NCBI RefSeq assembly: GCF_003386235.1
Contig: NZ_QRDZ01000007.1
Span: forward strand, 218,371-282,370
DNA: 64,000 bases
Direction: 5' to 3'
DNA from: Cohnella phaseoli
Lineage (GTDB): Bacteria > Bacillota > Bacilli > Paenibacillales > Paenibacillaceae
Positions 55,107 through 63,909 of the stretch are shown here, piece by piece; within the stretch, counting starts at the first letter, position 1; every line of letters begins with the position of its first letter. The translations under genes and the position numbers were made by a program. The notes beneath the pieces are model-generated. The model ran no database searches and was not told the origin of the DNA. It worked only from the letters and a program-made list of their open reading frames with translations.

Positions 55107-56600
55107 TCATGGATTTGCGTATCGCCGCTGTCGATACTCGGCTGGAGTGACGCCTACGGTCTGCTTAAACACTTTGCCGAAATGGCTCGTATTTTTATAG
55201 CCGACCTCCTCCGCGATCTGGTGCACCCCTTTTTCCGTCCTTTCCAGTCGGAGCTTGGCTTGCTCCATACGAACATTCGTCAAATATTCGAGAAAGTTAA
55301 CGCCCGTCTTCTGCTTGAATACGGCGCTGATATAGTTTTTGCTCAAATAAAGCCGTTCGGCCAGCAGATGCAGAGAAATGTCCTGCGCGTAGTTCTCCCG
55401 AATGTAGGCTTTGATTTTATGCACGACCCGCTCCGCATCTTCTACCGTTGCCGCCGGAGCGAGCGCGGCGAACAGCCGCTCGAAGAATGCGTCGATTTCG
55501 GACAGCGTTGAATAAGCCGCCAGCTCCGCAAGCCCTAGATCCGCAAGCTGTTTCTTCACCGGCTCCGGCGCTTCCAGGCGCGGCAAATTGTGCTTGATCG
55601 CTGTCGCGAATTGATAATACTGCCGGTATACGGCATCCAGGTCCTCATCCTTGCGCCGCTCCAGCGTTTCCGTAAAGCCGCGGATCATCGTCCAGGCTTC
55701 GCCCAGCAAGCCCAGCTCCAGCTTCTCCGACAGCTGCTCAAATCCGCGCTGATCCGTCAACGCATCCGGCTCGTCCCCTGTCGCCGTCTTCCGCTCCGCA
55801 AATCGGTAAATAGGCGGCTCGCCTGCCGCATCCCGGTAGAATAGCGCGGCCTTCGCTTGCCGATAGGCAAGTCGAATATTTTCTTCTCCGGCAAACGGCG
55901 CGCTTATCCCGCATGGATGCTCTGCCGCTCCATCCTTCGTTAAGCGGGTCGCAAGCTCCTCGTCCGTCAGCTCCCGAGCAGTCCGATAGAGGAGAATCAG
56001 CTCGCCTTTGTAGGCAATGACCGCCGGGTCGCCGCTGCCTCCGATTCGCGAAACGACGCCGTCAGACGGCCTGACGACGACCAATCGTCCGCAACCGTCC
56101 GAGAAATCCGGCATCCCTTCCGGACGCTCCGCGAACGCCGTCTCCTCTCCTGCAAGCAGACGCTCCAAGTAGCCCGTTTTTCGCAGCTCCGCCAATTGCC
56201 GCTTCGCCGTCTCCGCCTGCCGCTCCTCGTCGATTTTCCGCCCGGCCTTGATCGTCATCTCGACCAGCTTTTTCTCGTCGATCGGCTTGACCAGATAGCC
56301 GAATGCCCCGTATTCGATCGCCCTCGCCGCATAATCGAAATCGCGATAGGCGGTCAGAATAATCGTCATTACCGCCATATTCCTCTCTTGCAATCGCTGC
56401 AGCAAATCAAAACCGTTCATCAGCGGCATCCGAACGTCGAGGAACAAAATGTCCGCCCGCGTCCGTTCCAGCTCGCTCAGCGCCTCGATGCCGTTGCCGG
56501 CCTCTCCGACGACAACGACCTCCAGCTCGTTGCGGATCAATAGCTTTTTGAGCGCCTGTCGGATCAGAGGTTCATCGTCGATAATGAGTACTCGTTTCAT
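55107..56600 (-). CDS. YesN-type response regulator with AraC DNA-binding domain
   Basis: 497 residues: receiver at 1-120 (RVLIIDDEPLIRQAL, phosphoacceptor Asp in LFLDVRMP), a long linker of about 250 residues, and a C-terminal pair of AraC helix-turn-helix motifs (ISLHLLAERLYLSKNYISAV, GVNFLEYLTNVRMEQAKLRL). Partner of the kinase upstream; probably activates the sugar transporter operon. The ATG at 56600 has GGGTGGT upstream. There are 120 bases between it and the binding-protein gene, room for a promoter. Confidence 0.93.
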   Translation of the reverse strand: MKRVLIIDDEPLIRQALKKLLIRNELEVVVVGEAGNGIEALSELERTRADILFLDVRMPLMNGFDLLQRLQERNMAVMTIILTAYRDFDYAARAIEYGAFGYLVKPIDEKKLVEMTIKAGRKIDEERQAETAKRQLAELRKTGYLERLLAGEETAFAERPEGMPDFSDGCGRLVVVRPSDGVVSRIGGSGDPAVIAYKGELILLYRTARELTDEELATRLTKDGAAEHPCGISAPFAGEENIRLAYRQAKAALFYRDAAGEPPIYRFAERKTATGDEPDALTDQRGFEQLSEKLELGLLGEAWTMIRGFTETLERRKDEDLDAVYRQYYQFATAIKHNLPRLEAPEPVKKQLADLGLAELAAYSTLSEIDAFFERLFAALAPAATVEDAERVVHKIKAYIRENYAQDISLHLLAERLYLSKNYISAVFKQKTGVNFLEYLTNVRMEQAKLRLERTEKGVHQIAEEVGYKNTSHFGKVFKQTVGVTPAEYRQRRYANP

Positions 56601-56612
56601 GATTACCACCCG

Positions 56613-58421
56613 CTATTTTAGAATGGGAATGACCAGTTCGACCTTCGTCCCCTTCCGATATACGGAATGAAAATTCATCCCGTATTGGGGACCGTATTCG
56701 ATCTTGATCCGCTGCTGGACATTCGAAAGGCCGATGCTCCTCTCGGATGCCGCCTCATTATTATCCAGTCGGGCGACGACGGCTTGCAGTTCCCGCTCTG
56801 TCATGCCGATACCGTTATCCTCGACCGTAAAATGAATTTGACCGTCTGCGGCAAAGCCCCTAATTCGCAATATTTTCTCGTCCGCCACCTTGTCCAGTCC
56901 GTGGAACACCGCATTCTCCACGATCGGCTGCAGCAGAAGCTTGGAAATATAGCACAGCTTGACCTGCTCCTCCACCTCGATGTCGACCCGGATCGCGTGA
57001 TCGTAGCGAATGTTCTGTATTTTCAAGTAGTCCTCGATATAGTTAAGCTCCTTGAAAATCAGCACCCGCTTCTCCTTCTCGTAGAGGGAATATTCCAGCA
57101 GATTGCCGAGCGCGGTGACGACCTGCTCAATATCCCGGCTCCGCTCCAAAACGGCGAGCGAATGGATCACCTGCAGCGTATTGTTCAGAAAATGCGGGTG
57201 GATGTTCGATTCCAGCGCTTTGAACTCCGCTTCTCTTTGCTTGATTTTCCCCGCGTACACCTCGTCGAACAGCACATTGATTTTATTGGTCATCAGGTTA
57301 AAGCCGCTGCTTAAAATTTTGAACTCCAGATGCTTGTCGTCTTCGGGAATGCGGATCGAGAAGTTGCCTCGTCCTACCTCTCGCATATGGTTCATCAGTT
57401 CCATCATCGGCTTCGCGTTTTTGCGCGAGATCACGACCGAGAGCAGAATGCTGAAGACGATGACCCCCAACAGCAGATAAGTGGTAATGACGTACGTTTG
57501 GTTGACGTTCTTTTGAATTTCCGCCGTTTTGCTTAAATACACGAGCTTCCAACCCGTCACTTGCGAGGTGGAATAGGTGACCAGCAGCTTCTCCTCTTGA
57601 AACTCGGTGCTGTAGTACCCGCCCCCGCTCTGGAAAATGGGTCCGACGTCCAAACCCTCCGTGATGTCGCTGCCGGCTTGAAAGCCCGTGTCGGTTGAAT
57701 AGATCACACTCCCGGAATCCGTCAGCAGAATGATGCGGTCGCTTGGTCCCAGCTTGGAATGCTCGATAATCTGCGTGATTTTCTCGAAGTTGAAATCAAT
57801 AAAGCAAATCGCGAGATTTTCCGTCCCGTAGTGCATAATGTCCCGGATCGGATAGCTCATGCTGACCACTTTATGATTCGTGAATGCCGAATTGTAATAG
57901 TCCGGCACGTGCGTGGAGTAGAAGATCGGCTTCATATGCGGCGGAGCCTGCTCGGCTTCCTTCCAGACGTTCTTCAGAAACGGGGAATTGACGTTAACGG
58001 ACTTCGTAATCGTCGGCTTGATAAAGAAATCCGGTCGGAAAATAAAAATCTCGCTAATGTCCGGCTTTAGCGATTTGATGTTTTGCAGCATTTGAATGAT
58101 CTGCTGGGCGTTCGTATAGTTCGTGTAGCTGGGATTCGCATCGTAAGCGGACAGGCTTGACAGGACAAACGGATGAGTCGCGACCATCTCGAGCGAGGTG
58201 ACGATCTCGTTAAAATAATTGTCCAGGCTCATATTCGTCTGATTGGAAATTTTCTGCGCATGGGTCAGCATGTCCGACTTCATCGTCCTGGAAAACAGCG
58301 AGAACATAATGCCGCCGAACAGCGCAAAAGAAAACAACGTAATCAACGAGTAATAGAGCACCATCTTGGCAAACAACGACTCGATGGGCTTCCACCATTT
58401 TCGAACCTTGAGTCCTGGCAT
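56613..58421 (-). CDS. YesM-type sensor histidine kinase
   Basis: 602 residues: two membrane helices (about 22-42 and 303-325) flank an extracellular dCache-like sensor, then a HAMP region, a His_kinase domain with the phosphoacceptor in SNIHPHFLNNTLQVI and a HATPase with VENAVFHGLDK, DNGIGM and SIGLSNVQQRI. Such kinases pair with YesN regulators and sense sugars or a binding protein outside. The stop is 12 bases before the regulator ATG, so the two are co-transcribed. Confidence 0.93.
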   Translation of the reverse strand: MPGLKVRKWWKPIESLFAKMVLYYSLITLFSFALFGGIMFSLFSRTMKSDMLTHAQKISNQTNMSLDNYFNEIVTSLEMVATHPFVLSSLSAYDANPSYTNYTNAQQIIQMLQNIKSLKPDISEIFIFRPDFFIKPTITKSVNVNSPFLKNVWKEAEQAPPHMKPIFYSTHVPDYYNSAFTNHKVVSMSYPIRDIMHYGTENLAICFIDFNFEKITQIIEHSKLGPSDRIILLTDSGSVIYSTDTGFQAGSDITEGLDVGPIFQSGGGYYSTEFQEEKLLVTYSTSQVTGWKLVYLSKTAEIQKNVNQTYVITTYLLLGVIVFSILLSVVISRKNAKPMMELMNHMREVGRGNFSIRIPEDDKHLEFKILSSGFNLMTNKINVLFDEVYAGKIKQREAEFKALESNIHPHFLNNTLQVIHSLAVLERSRDIEQVVTALGNLLEYSLYEKEKRVLIFKELNYIEDYLKIQNIRYDHAIRVDIEVEEQVKLCYISKLLLQPIVENAVFHGLDKVADEKILRIRGFAADGQIHFTVEDNGIGMTERELQAVVARLDNNEAASERSIGLSNVQQRIKIEYGPQYGMNFHSVYRKGTKVELVIPILK

Positions 58422-58599
58422 GCGCCCGCTCCACTCTCCGATTAGGAAACATTCCGGCTTGCTGCAAATTTCGACAAAATCGGCGTTATTTTGTGTCTGA
58501 TACTAAAGGAGGCCGTGCGGGAAGTCAATCCTTGCATGGCTCCGGAGCCTGTAATATATGCTAACGCGCTTTCGGCGTATTGGGGTGCCGAAGCAGATG

Positions 58600-58628
58600 A
58601 AAAAAGACAGCGCCACAAGACGCCGTCT
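58600..58628 (-). terminator. Terminator after the YhgE/Pip gene
   Basis: AGACAGCG (58605-58612) pairs with CGCCGTCT (58621-58628) with one G-T, followed on the minus strand by a T-run (A-run 58600-58605). The rest of the 238-base gap to the kinase gene holds nothing recognisable. Confidence 0.75.
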
Positions 58629-58659
58629 CTTCTCGCAATCCTATATTTGCCCTTGCTGC

Positions 58660-60681
58660 TTACACCGCCAAAGCCGTCCCTTCCTTCTTCGAGCCGCGAT
58701 ATTCCTTGCGATACACGATCACGAAGTAGGCAAGCGTCAATACCGCGAACGCCGCGAAGAAGGCGAACAAGACGTACGCATTATCCCACATGACGGCATA
58801 GTCGCCGCTGGAGATAACGGCTTTCAGACCCGATACCGAGTAGGTCATCGGCAGCCAAGCGCTGGCCGTTTGCAGCCAGCCCGGAATCAATTCCAGCGGG
58901 AACGTGCCCGCGGAGCTCGTCAATTGGAAAATGAGAATGACGATAGCCACGAATCTGCCCGGGTGCTGCAGCACCGTCACCAGGAATTGAATCAACGCCA
59001 TAAAGGAGATGCTCGTCAAAATCGTAAACAGGAAGAACAGCGGCAGGCTTTGCACCTCAAGCCCCAGTCCGTACAGCAGCACCAGATCGGCGATGACCGC
59101 TTGAACGGCGCCGATGAACACCATTGTCAACAGCTTGCTAGCGAACCAGCTCCAACCGCTTGTCGGACGAATCGCCGGCTCCTTAACCGAATAGACGATC
59201 GTCAGCAGCAGCGCTCCGACGAACAAGCCGAGCGAGATAAAATATGGAGCAAAGCCGGTTCCGTAGTTCGGAACTTCGTTCGACTTGACCACATCCAGAT
59301 CAACCGGGTTGGCGAACATGTCGACGACCGGATCGCTGCCGTTCAGCCCTGCCGTTTTCTCGGCCGCTTCGCTCAGCTTGCTGGACAGCTCTCCCGTACC
59401 GTCGGTCAGCTTCACCAGGCCTTCCGCCATTTGCTGCGCGCCTGCATCCAGCTTGCCCGTACCGTCCGCGAACTCGCCGACACCTTTGCGCAGATCGCCA
59501 AGTCCCTGCTTCAATTGAGACGCGCCCCCGTGCAGCTGTTGCGCCCCAGTCGCCAGACTCTGACTGCCCTTGCCCGCTTCCTTCAGCTTTTCGCCGAACT
59601 GCTCGAGTCCTCCCGCTAGCTGCGTTGTACCGTCCTTCAGCTTAACCGCTCCGGTAGCCAACTGATCCTGACCTTTCTTCGCTTCGCCCAATCCGCCTGC
59701 AAGCTGCTTGCTCGCTGCAATCAGGCGCTGCATCCCCTCATCTTCGGCGAGCTCGGGGTGCGCCTTCGCGTACTGCTCAAGCCCTGCGGCCAGCTCCGTC
59801 GCCCCGGCTTCCAGCTTGGCAGCTCCGGCCGCCGATTGGCCCAATCCCCCAGCCAGCTGCGAAGCGCCCTGCTCCGCTTGCTTAGCTCCTTGGCTTAGCT
59901 GCCCGCTAGCATCCGACAGCTGCGTCAGCCCTCCGTTCAGCGCGGTGCTGCCCTTCTGCAAATCGCCTAATCCGACCTCCAGCTTCGCGCTGCCGTCGAG
60001 CAGCTTATTTACGCCGCTTTTCATCGTCAGGGAGCCGGAAGCCAGCTTATTCAAGTTTTGCTCCAGCAGCGTCGCCCCGTCCTTCGCGCTGTTCGTGCCG
60101 GACGCGATCTCCGTTGCGCCTTCGCTCGCTTTGCTCAAGCCGTCCGCCAACGTCTGCACTTGATCGAAAACCGTATGCGTGTAGGCCTTGGTCACTTCCT
60201 GGCTCAGCTCGGTTTTCATTTTTTCGATTGCGGTATTACCGATCTGAGCGGCCAGGAAGTTATAGCTCTCGTTCGGCAAAAACCGGATTTGCGCCGGCGT
60301 CGGCTGCTCCGTCGTCAGCGTTGCCGTATTTTTCGAGAAGTCCTGCGGAACCTCGATCGCCATATAGTACTTGTTGCTCTTCAGCCCTTCAAGCGCTTCG
60401 TTCTCGCTTACGAACTGATAATCGAAGTGTTTGCCTTCCTTCAGCTTCTCGATAAAGTCCTCTCCGATATGCAGCTGTTTCCCTTCGTGCACTGTGCCTT
60501 GATCCGAATTGACAACGGCGACCGGCAGCTCCTCCAGCTTCGCGTACGGGTCCCAGAACGCTCCGAGGAACATCGCGCAATAGAGCACGGGAACCGTCAG
60601 CACGGCGATAACCGGAATGAGCACCTTCTTGTTCCGGGCAATCCCGGACATTTCCTTGGCAAACTGCTTAATTCCTTTCAT
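58660..60681 (-). CDS. YhgE/Pip-family membrane protein
   Basis: 673 residues. An N-terminal membrane helix (KVLIPVIAVLTVPVLYCAMF) is followed by the Pip N-terminal domain (FWDPYAKLEELPVAVVNSDQ) and a long extracellular coiled region of about 250 residues built from repeated L..G elements (QLAGGLGQ, KLKDGTTQLAGGLEQ, QLHGGASQLKQG). A C-terminal ABC-2-type block of five or six helices follows. YhgE/Pip proteins include a phage receptor and ESX/type VII-linked (EsaA-like) proteins; the specific role is unknown. A TetR repressor gene lies upstream with matching operators. Confidence 0.9.
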   Translation of the reverse strand: MKGIKQFAKEMSGIARNKKVLIPVIAVLTVPVLYCAMFLGAFWDPYAKLEELPVAVVNSDQGTVHEGKQLHIGEDFIEKLKEGKHFDYQFVSENEALEGLKSNKYYMAIEVPQDFSKNTATLTTEQPTPAQIRFLPNESYNFLAAQIGNTAIEKMKTELSQEVTKAYTHTVFDQVQTLADGLSKASEGATEIASGTNSAKDGATLLEQNLNKLASGSLTMKSGVNKLLDGSAKLEVGLGDLQKGSTALNGGLTQLSDASGQLSQGAKQAEQGASQLAGGLGQSAAGAAKLEAGATELAAGLEQYAKAHPELAEDEGMQRLIAASKQLAGGLGEAKKGQDQLATGAVKLKDGTTQLAGGLEQFGEKLKEAGKGSQSLATGAQQLHGGASQLKQGLGDLRKGVGEFADGTGKLDAGAQQMAEGLVKLTDGTGELSSKLSEAAEKTAGLNGSDPVVDMFANPVDLDVVKSNEVPNYGTGFAPYFISLGLFVGALLLTIVYSVKEPAIRPTSGWSWFASKLLTMVFIGAVQAVIADLVLLYGLGLEVQSLPLFFLFTILTSISFMALIQFLVTVLQHPGRFVAIVILIFQLTSSAGTFPLELIPGWLQTASAWLPMTYSVSGLKAVISSGDYAVMWDNAYVLFAFFAAFAVLTLAYFVIVYRKEYRGSKKEGTALAV

Positions 60682-60771
60682 TATTCCACACTCCTGATCT
60701 TGTTGGTTTACCTGGTCTTATTGGTCTTCCTTTGTTGGTTTTTCTCATCTCGTTGACCTTATAAACCCAAT

Positions 60772-60794
60772 TGACCATTTTGTTCATTTGGTCA
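60772..60794. promoter_or_regulatory. TetR operator upstream of the YhgE/Pip gene
   Basis: TGACCA (60772-60777) and TGGTCA (60789-60794) form a 23-bp palindrome in the 149-base gap between the TetR gene and the YhgE gene. The TGACC half-sites match those upstream of the TetR gene. Confidence 0.65.
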
Positions 60795-60830
60795 TTTTGC
60801 AACAAAAAAAGAAGACAAGCCTTGTAATGC

Positions 60831-61409
60831 TTATTCCCCGTTGGCCAGCCCCCGCAGCAGATAGAGCTGAAACAGCTCGGTAATCTTCTCCTTCTTCAAC
60901 GGCTCGTGAACCGTCTGCCACTCCGACGCCAGCGCCAAATACAGCTTCAGCATGACGAACGCTGTGACTTCGGGATCGCAGCGCTTTAGCTCGCCTTTGT
61001 CGATCGCGGCCTGTACCTTGACCTGAATGTAGGACAGAATCGCGTTCTCCAGTCGATTCAACCCTTCCAATGCCTTGGGCGTTCCGATATCTCGAACTTC
61101 ATGAGCCATCTTGACCGCCAACTGATGCTTCTCCCGAAAATCGAGTATCCGTCCCAGCACGCGATTCAGATTGTCGAAAAAGGAGCCTCCCGGATCGTAC
61201 TCGGCTTCCGCCACGTGCTTCATCTCCTGGATCAGGCTGTTCATAATTTCGTCGAACAGCTCCTCCTTGTTGTTGAAGAACGTGTAGATCGTGCCTTTGC
61301 CGACATTGGCCAACTTCGCTACCTGATCCATCGTCGTCGCCTTGTACCCGAACAACGAGAACGACTTCGCAGCCGCTTCTACGATCTGCTTCCTTCGGTC
61401 GATCGCCAT
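60831..61409 (-). CDS. TetR-family regulator
   Basis: 192 residues: helix-turn-helix at about 10-55 (IVEAAAKSFSLFGYKATTMD, VAKLANVGKGTIYTFFNNKE) and a helical ligand domain. It resembles regulators of the FadR/YhgD kind; in B. subtilis YhgD lies next to yhgE, so the pair is conserved. The ATG follows GGGAGG by 9 bases. It probably represses itself and the YhgE gene through the TGACC palindromes. Confidence 0.9.
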   Translation of the reverse strand: MAIDRRKQIVEAAAKSFSLFGYKATTMDQVAKLANVGKGTIYTFFNNKEELFDEIMNSLIQEMKHVAEAEYDPGGSFFDNLNRVLGRILDFREKHQLAVKMAHEVRDIGTPKALEGLNRLENAILSYIQVKVQAAIDKGELKRCDPEVTAFVMLKLYLALASEWQTVHEPLKKEKITELFQLYLLRGLANGE

Positions 61410-61436
61410 CGTTGCATGCCTCCCTTCGCGCAAAAC

Positions 61437-61475
61437 TGACTATATGACTAAATTTCATTCTCGGTCATTCGGTCA
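61437..61475. promoter_or_regulatory. Double-palindromic operator upstream of the TetR gene
   Basis: TGACTATATGACT (61437-61449) and GGTCATTCGGTCA (61463-61475) are inverted relative to each other, giving four TGAC half-sites. The site is 28 bases from the TetR start and is probably bound by that regulator. Confidence 0.65.
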
Positions 61476-61554
61476 AAAATTATGTTAGCACGATTTGCGG
61501 CGCTTGGCAACAACTAAAAAATACGATTGACCAATGGACTTACATTCGCCCTCC

Positions 61555-61835
61555 AAATCCACACTTCTTACGGTCTCCCAGACCGTTACACACCCCGACA
61601 TCCGCAAATCCACACCTCTTACGGTCCCCCAGACCGTTACACGCCCCGCCAACCTCAAATCCACACCTCTTACGGTCTCCCAGACCGTTACACGCCCTGC
61701 CATCCTCAAATCCACACCTCTTACGGTCTCCCAGACCGTTACACGCCCTACCATCCTCAAATCCACACTTCTTACGGTCTCCCAGACCGTCCCGCCAACC
61801 TCTCATCCGCACCCGGTACCCCAGACCGCACGGAA
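61555..61835. repeat. Tandem 51-bp repeat, five units plus a decayed sixth, each with a palindrome
   Basis: Units start with AAATCCACAC at 61555, 61606, 61657, 61708 and 61759, exactly 51 bases apart, and differ at only a few positions. Each contains ACGGTCTCCCAGACCGT (one unit has a single change), a 7-bp inverted repeat around CCC. The sixth has lost bases and decayed. Because 51 is a multiple of three, several frames stay open across it on both strands. It lies between the TetR operator and trxA; 61836-61933 shows nothing else. Confidence 0.9.
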
Positions 61836-61933
61836 CAGTCAAATCGAGCAACCCTACAGCCGCTTCAGACCATTCTCCTCACGAAAGCTCACCAGAAAAG
61901 AGAACCTACGTACGCAAAAATGGTCAGCCATAG

Positions 61934-61974
61934 AAAAAAACGCCGCAGCCACCAAGCAGGGGGGCTAACGGCGT
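61934..61974 (-). terminator. Rho-independent terminator of trxA
   Basis: ACGCCG (61940-61945) pairs with CGGCGT (61969-61974), with an AGCC/GGCT inner stem, followed on the minus strand by a T-run (A-run 61934-61940). Confidence 0.8.
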
Positions 61975-61986
61975 CTTTACTCCGAA

Positions 61987-62298
61987 TTACAGGTGGTTTT
62001 CGATTTTCGCTTTCAGAGCTTCTTTGCTTTGCAGGCCGACCAGTTTGTCAACCGGTTGTCCATCCTTGAACAGAATCAGCGTAGGAATGCTCATCACTCC
62101 GAATTGGCTTGCGAGCTCAGGCTGTTCGTCCACGTTGACCTTCGCGATCGTCGCCGTTCCTTTCAATTCCTCGGACAGCTCCTCCACGATCGGAAGCTGC
62201 ATTTTGCAAGGGCCGCACCACGGCGCCCAGAAATCAAGCAAGGATACGCCTTGCGCCACGTTCTCGCTAAAGTTGTCTTTCGTAATCGCAACTGCCAT
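61987..62298 (-). CDS. trxA: Thioredoxin
   Basis: 103 residues with the WAPWCGPCK active site at about 26-34, the KVNVDEQPELASQFGVMSIP segment including the cis-proline, and normal length. Reduces protein disulfides in the cytosol. The ATG follows AGGAG. A single-gene unit with its own terminator. Confidence 0.97.
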   Translation of the reverse strand: MAVAITKDNFSENVAQGVSLLDFWAPWCGPCKMQLPIVEELSEELKGTATIAKVNVDEQPELASQFGVMSIPTLILFKDGQPVDKLVGLQSKEALKAKIENHL

Positions 62299-62392
62299 AA
62301 GACATCTCTCCTATCCTCAGTGTATAAAGTGATAACACCTATGATGATCGGGCCGTCTGTTCGACCCGCTCCACCCTCTTCGATCGGCTGGA

Positions 62393-62818
62393 CTACGCCT
62401 TCGCCATGGCGGTCAGCTGCGACAGCATCTGTCCGATCGTAATCGATTCGAAGTATTGCTCAAGCTGCCGGTCCGCGCCGCAGAAAACCCCGTTCATTAC
62501 CTCGCCCATATTCGATCCGACCAGACAATCGGATTCCGGATCCCCGCTGCACCATTTCGGAGCAAGCGAGCCGGCGGCAAGGGAACGATACACGTCGGCC
62601 AGCGTCATATTCCCCGGCTCTCGCGACAGTCTGTAGCCTCCGCCCGAGCCTTCCCGGGTATCCACGAAGCCGTTTTTGCGCAGACAGCTCATCACCTTGC
62701 GAACGCGCACCGGGTTCGTGCAGACGTTGTTCGCGATTTCTTCGCTGGAAGCCATCCCGTCGGGACGATGCGCCAAGAGGACCAAGCTGTGGACAGCTAT
62801 TATAAATTCACTGTTCAT
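62393..62818 (-). CDS. Rrf2-family transcriptional regulator
   Basis: 141 residues: winged HTH (about 1-70; SLVLLAHRPDGMASSEEIAN, PVRVRKVMSCLRKNGFVDTR, EGSGGGYRLSRE) and a C-terminal dimerisation helix. Cysteines in KWCSGDPESDCLVG and GVFCGADR (spaced C-x7-C-x14-C) could bind a cluster or sense redox, though the spacing is not the classical IscR/NsrR one. The ATG has GGGGAGG upstream, and a perfect palindrome lies 20 bases before it. Confidence 0.9.
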   Translation of the reverse strand: MNSEFIIAVHSLVLLAHRPDGMASSEEIANNVCTNPVRVRKVMSCLRKNGFVDTREGSGGGYRLSREPGNMTLADVYRSLAAGSLAPKWCSGDPESDCLVGSNMGEVMNGVFCGADRQLEQYFESITIGQMLSQLTAMAKA

Positions 62819-62837
62819 GAGTTCAGCCTCCCCGATT

Positions 62838-62860
62838 ACTGTAATCATAACAATTACAGT
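62838..62860. promoter_or_regulatory. Perfect palindrome upstream of the Rrf2 gene
   Basis: ACTGTAAT (62838-62845) and ATTACAGT (62853-62860) are exact inverted arms with a 7-base spacer. Its position just before the start codon fits autorepression by the Rrf2 protein. Confidence 0.75.
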
Positions 62861-62926
62861 TGAGACTGTCAATAGCTACTCTTACCCGGTATTATCCCTG
62901 TCGAACCATGCTTCTATGCTTCTATC

Positions 62927-63085
62927 CTAGAGCCTGTATGCAAACCCCTCAGAGGCATCTTCACCGCCTCTTCGCCCCCTGTTTTATCACTTTTGACATA
63001 TCCCAGTACGCCTTCACAATGCTCCTTGCATGGAACGAAGATTCGAAAAAATCTCATGTCCTCGGAGTAAGCATACACGCCTTAG
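62927..63085 (+). repeat. Inverted-repeat-ended element, copy B (159 bp)
   Basis: Starts CTAGAGCCTGTATGC and ends GCATACACGCCTTAG, so the ends pair; interior blocks match copy A at 31567-31722. It ends within the stop region of the aldo/keto reductase gene (stop 63082-63084). It fills most of the gap to the Rrf2 gene. Confidence 0.8.
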
Positions 63086-63909
63086 AAATCGACATGGTCC
63101 GGGTCCTTGCCAAATCGCCGATTTTCGTTTAACCCGTCTATAGCCACGACGTCCTCCGGCTCCAGCACGAAGTCGAACACGTCGGCATTCTCGCGAATGC
63201 GCTCCGCACGGGACGACTTCGGAATCGTGACGACTCCCAGCTGGAGGTGCCAGCGGATCAGGATTTGCGCTGGCGTTTTGCCGTATTTACCTGCAAGCTG
63301 CACGATCAGAGGATGATCCAGCCTGCCCTGCATAAGCGGACGCCACGATACCAGCTGAATGCCTTCCTTGCGGCAAAAAGCGAACAATCTTTTCTGCGTA
63401 AGCAGCGGATGCATCTCCACCTGGTTCACCATCGGCTTAATGCGGCAGCTTCCCATCAAATCCTCCAGATGAGTAATGTTGAAGTTGCTCACCCCGATCG
63501 CCTTCACCAGCCCTTGCTCGTAGAGCTCCTCCAGCGCACGGTACGTTTCCTTATACTTGCCGACGACTGCCCAGTGAATGAGGTACAAATCCGCGTAATC
63601 CATACCGAGGCGCTCCAGACTTCTGTGACAGGCCGCTATCGTGTTGTCGTAGCCCTGCTCGTCGTTCCACACTTTGGTCGTCACGAACACCTTCTCGCGC
63701 GCAACGCCCGATGCCCGTATCGCCCGGCCGACGCTCGCCTCATTCCCGTACAACGAAGCCGTATCTATGCTGCGGTATCCCGCTTGCAGTGCGGCCAGCA
63801 CCGCATTTTCCGTTTCTGCGCCGTCTTCCGCCCGCCAAACGCCCAGTCCAAGCCGCGGCATCTCCGTTCCGTTCAGCAGCTCCACCGTCGAATCGATCGT
63901 CAGTTTCAT
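63082..63909 (-). CDS. Aldo/keto reductase
   Basis: 275-residue NADPH-dependent (alpha/beta)8 oxidoreductase. The catalytic tetrad is visible: Asp and Tyr in SIDTASLYGNE, Lys in VTTKVWND and His in LYLIHWAV; the cofactor-binding IPKSSRAERIREN is near the end. Closest in form to the 2,5-diketogluconate reductase/YvgN type; the substrate is unknown. The ATG at 63909 (MKLTIDSTVEL) is chosen over codons that overlap the AAAGGA site. The remaining 91 bases of the window hold only its upstream region. Confidence 0.93.
   Translation of the reverse strand: MKLTIDSTVELLNGTEMPRLGLGVWRAEDGAETENAVLAALQAGYRSIDTASLYGNEASVGRAIRASGVAREKVFVTTKVWNDEQGYDNTIAACHRSLERLGMDYADLYLIHWAVVGKYKETYRALEELYEQGLVKAIGVSNFNITHLEDLMGSCRIKPMVNQVEMHPLLTQKRLFAFCRKEGIQLVSWRPLMQGRLDHPLIVQLAGKYGKTPAQILIRWHLQLGVVTIPKSSRAERIRENADVFDFVLEPEDVVAIDGLNENRRFGKDPDHVDF

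Noticed and set aside
58520..58550. A third copy of the inverted-repeat element
   Set aside because: Only the 11 bases TCCTTGCATGG match; no end repeats or other blocks are present.
61555..61835. CRISPR array
   Set aside because: The 51-bp units are nearly identical throughout; there are no variable spacers, and no cas gene is near.
61485..62069. Repeat-protein genes reading through the tandem array on either strand
   Set aside because: The 51-base period keeps several frames open by chance; the frames lack ribosome sites, and the plus-strand frames run into the trxA gene.
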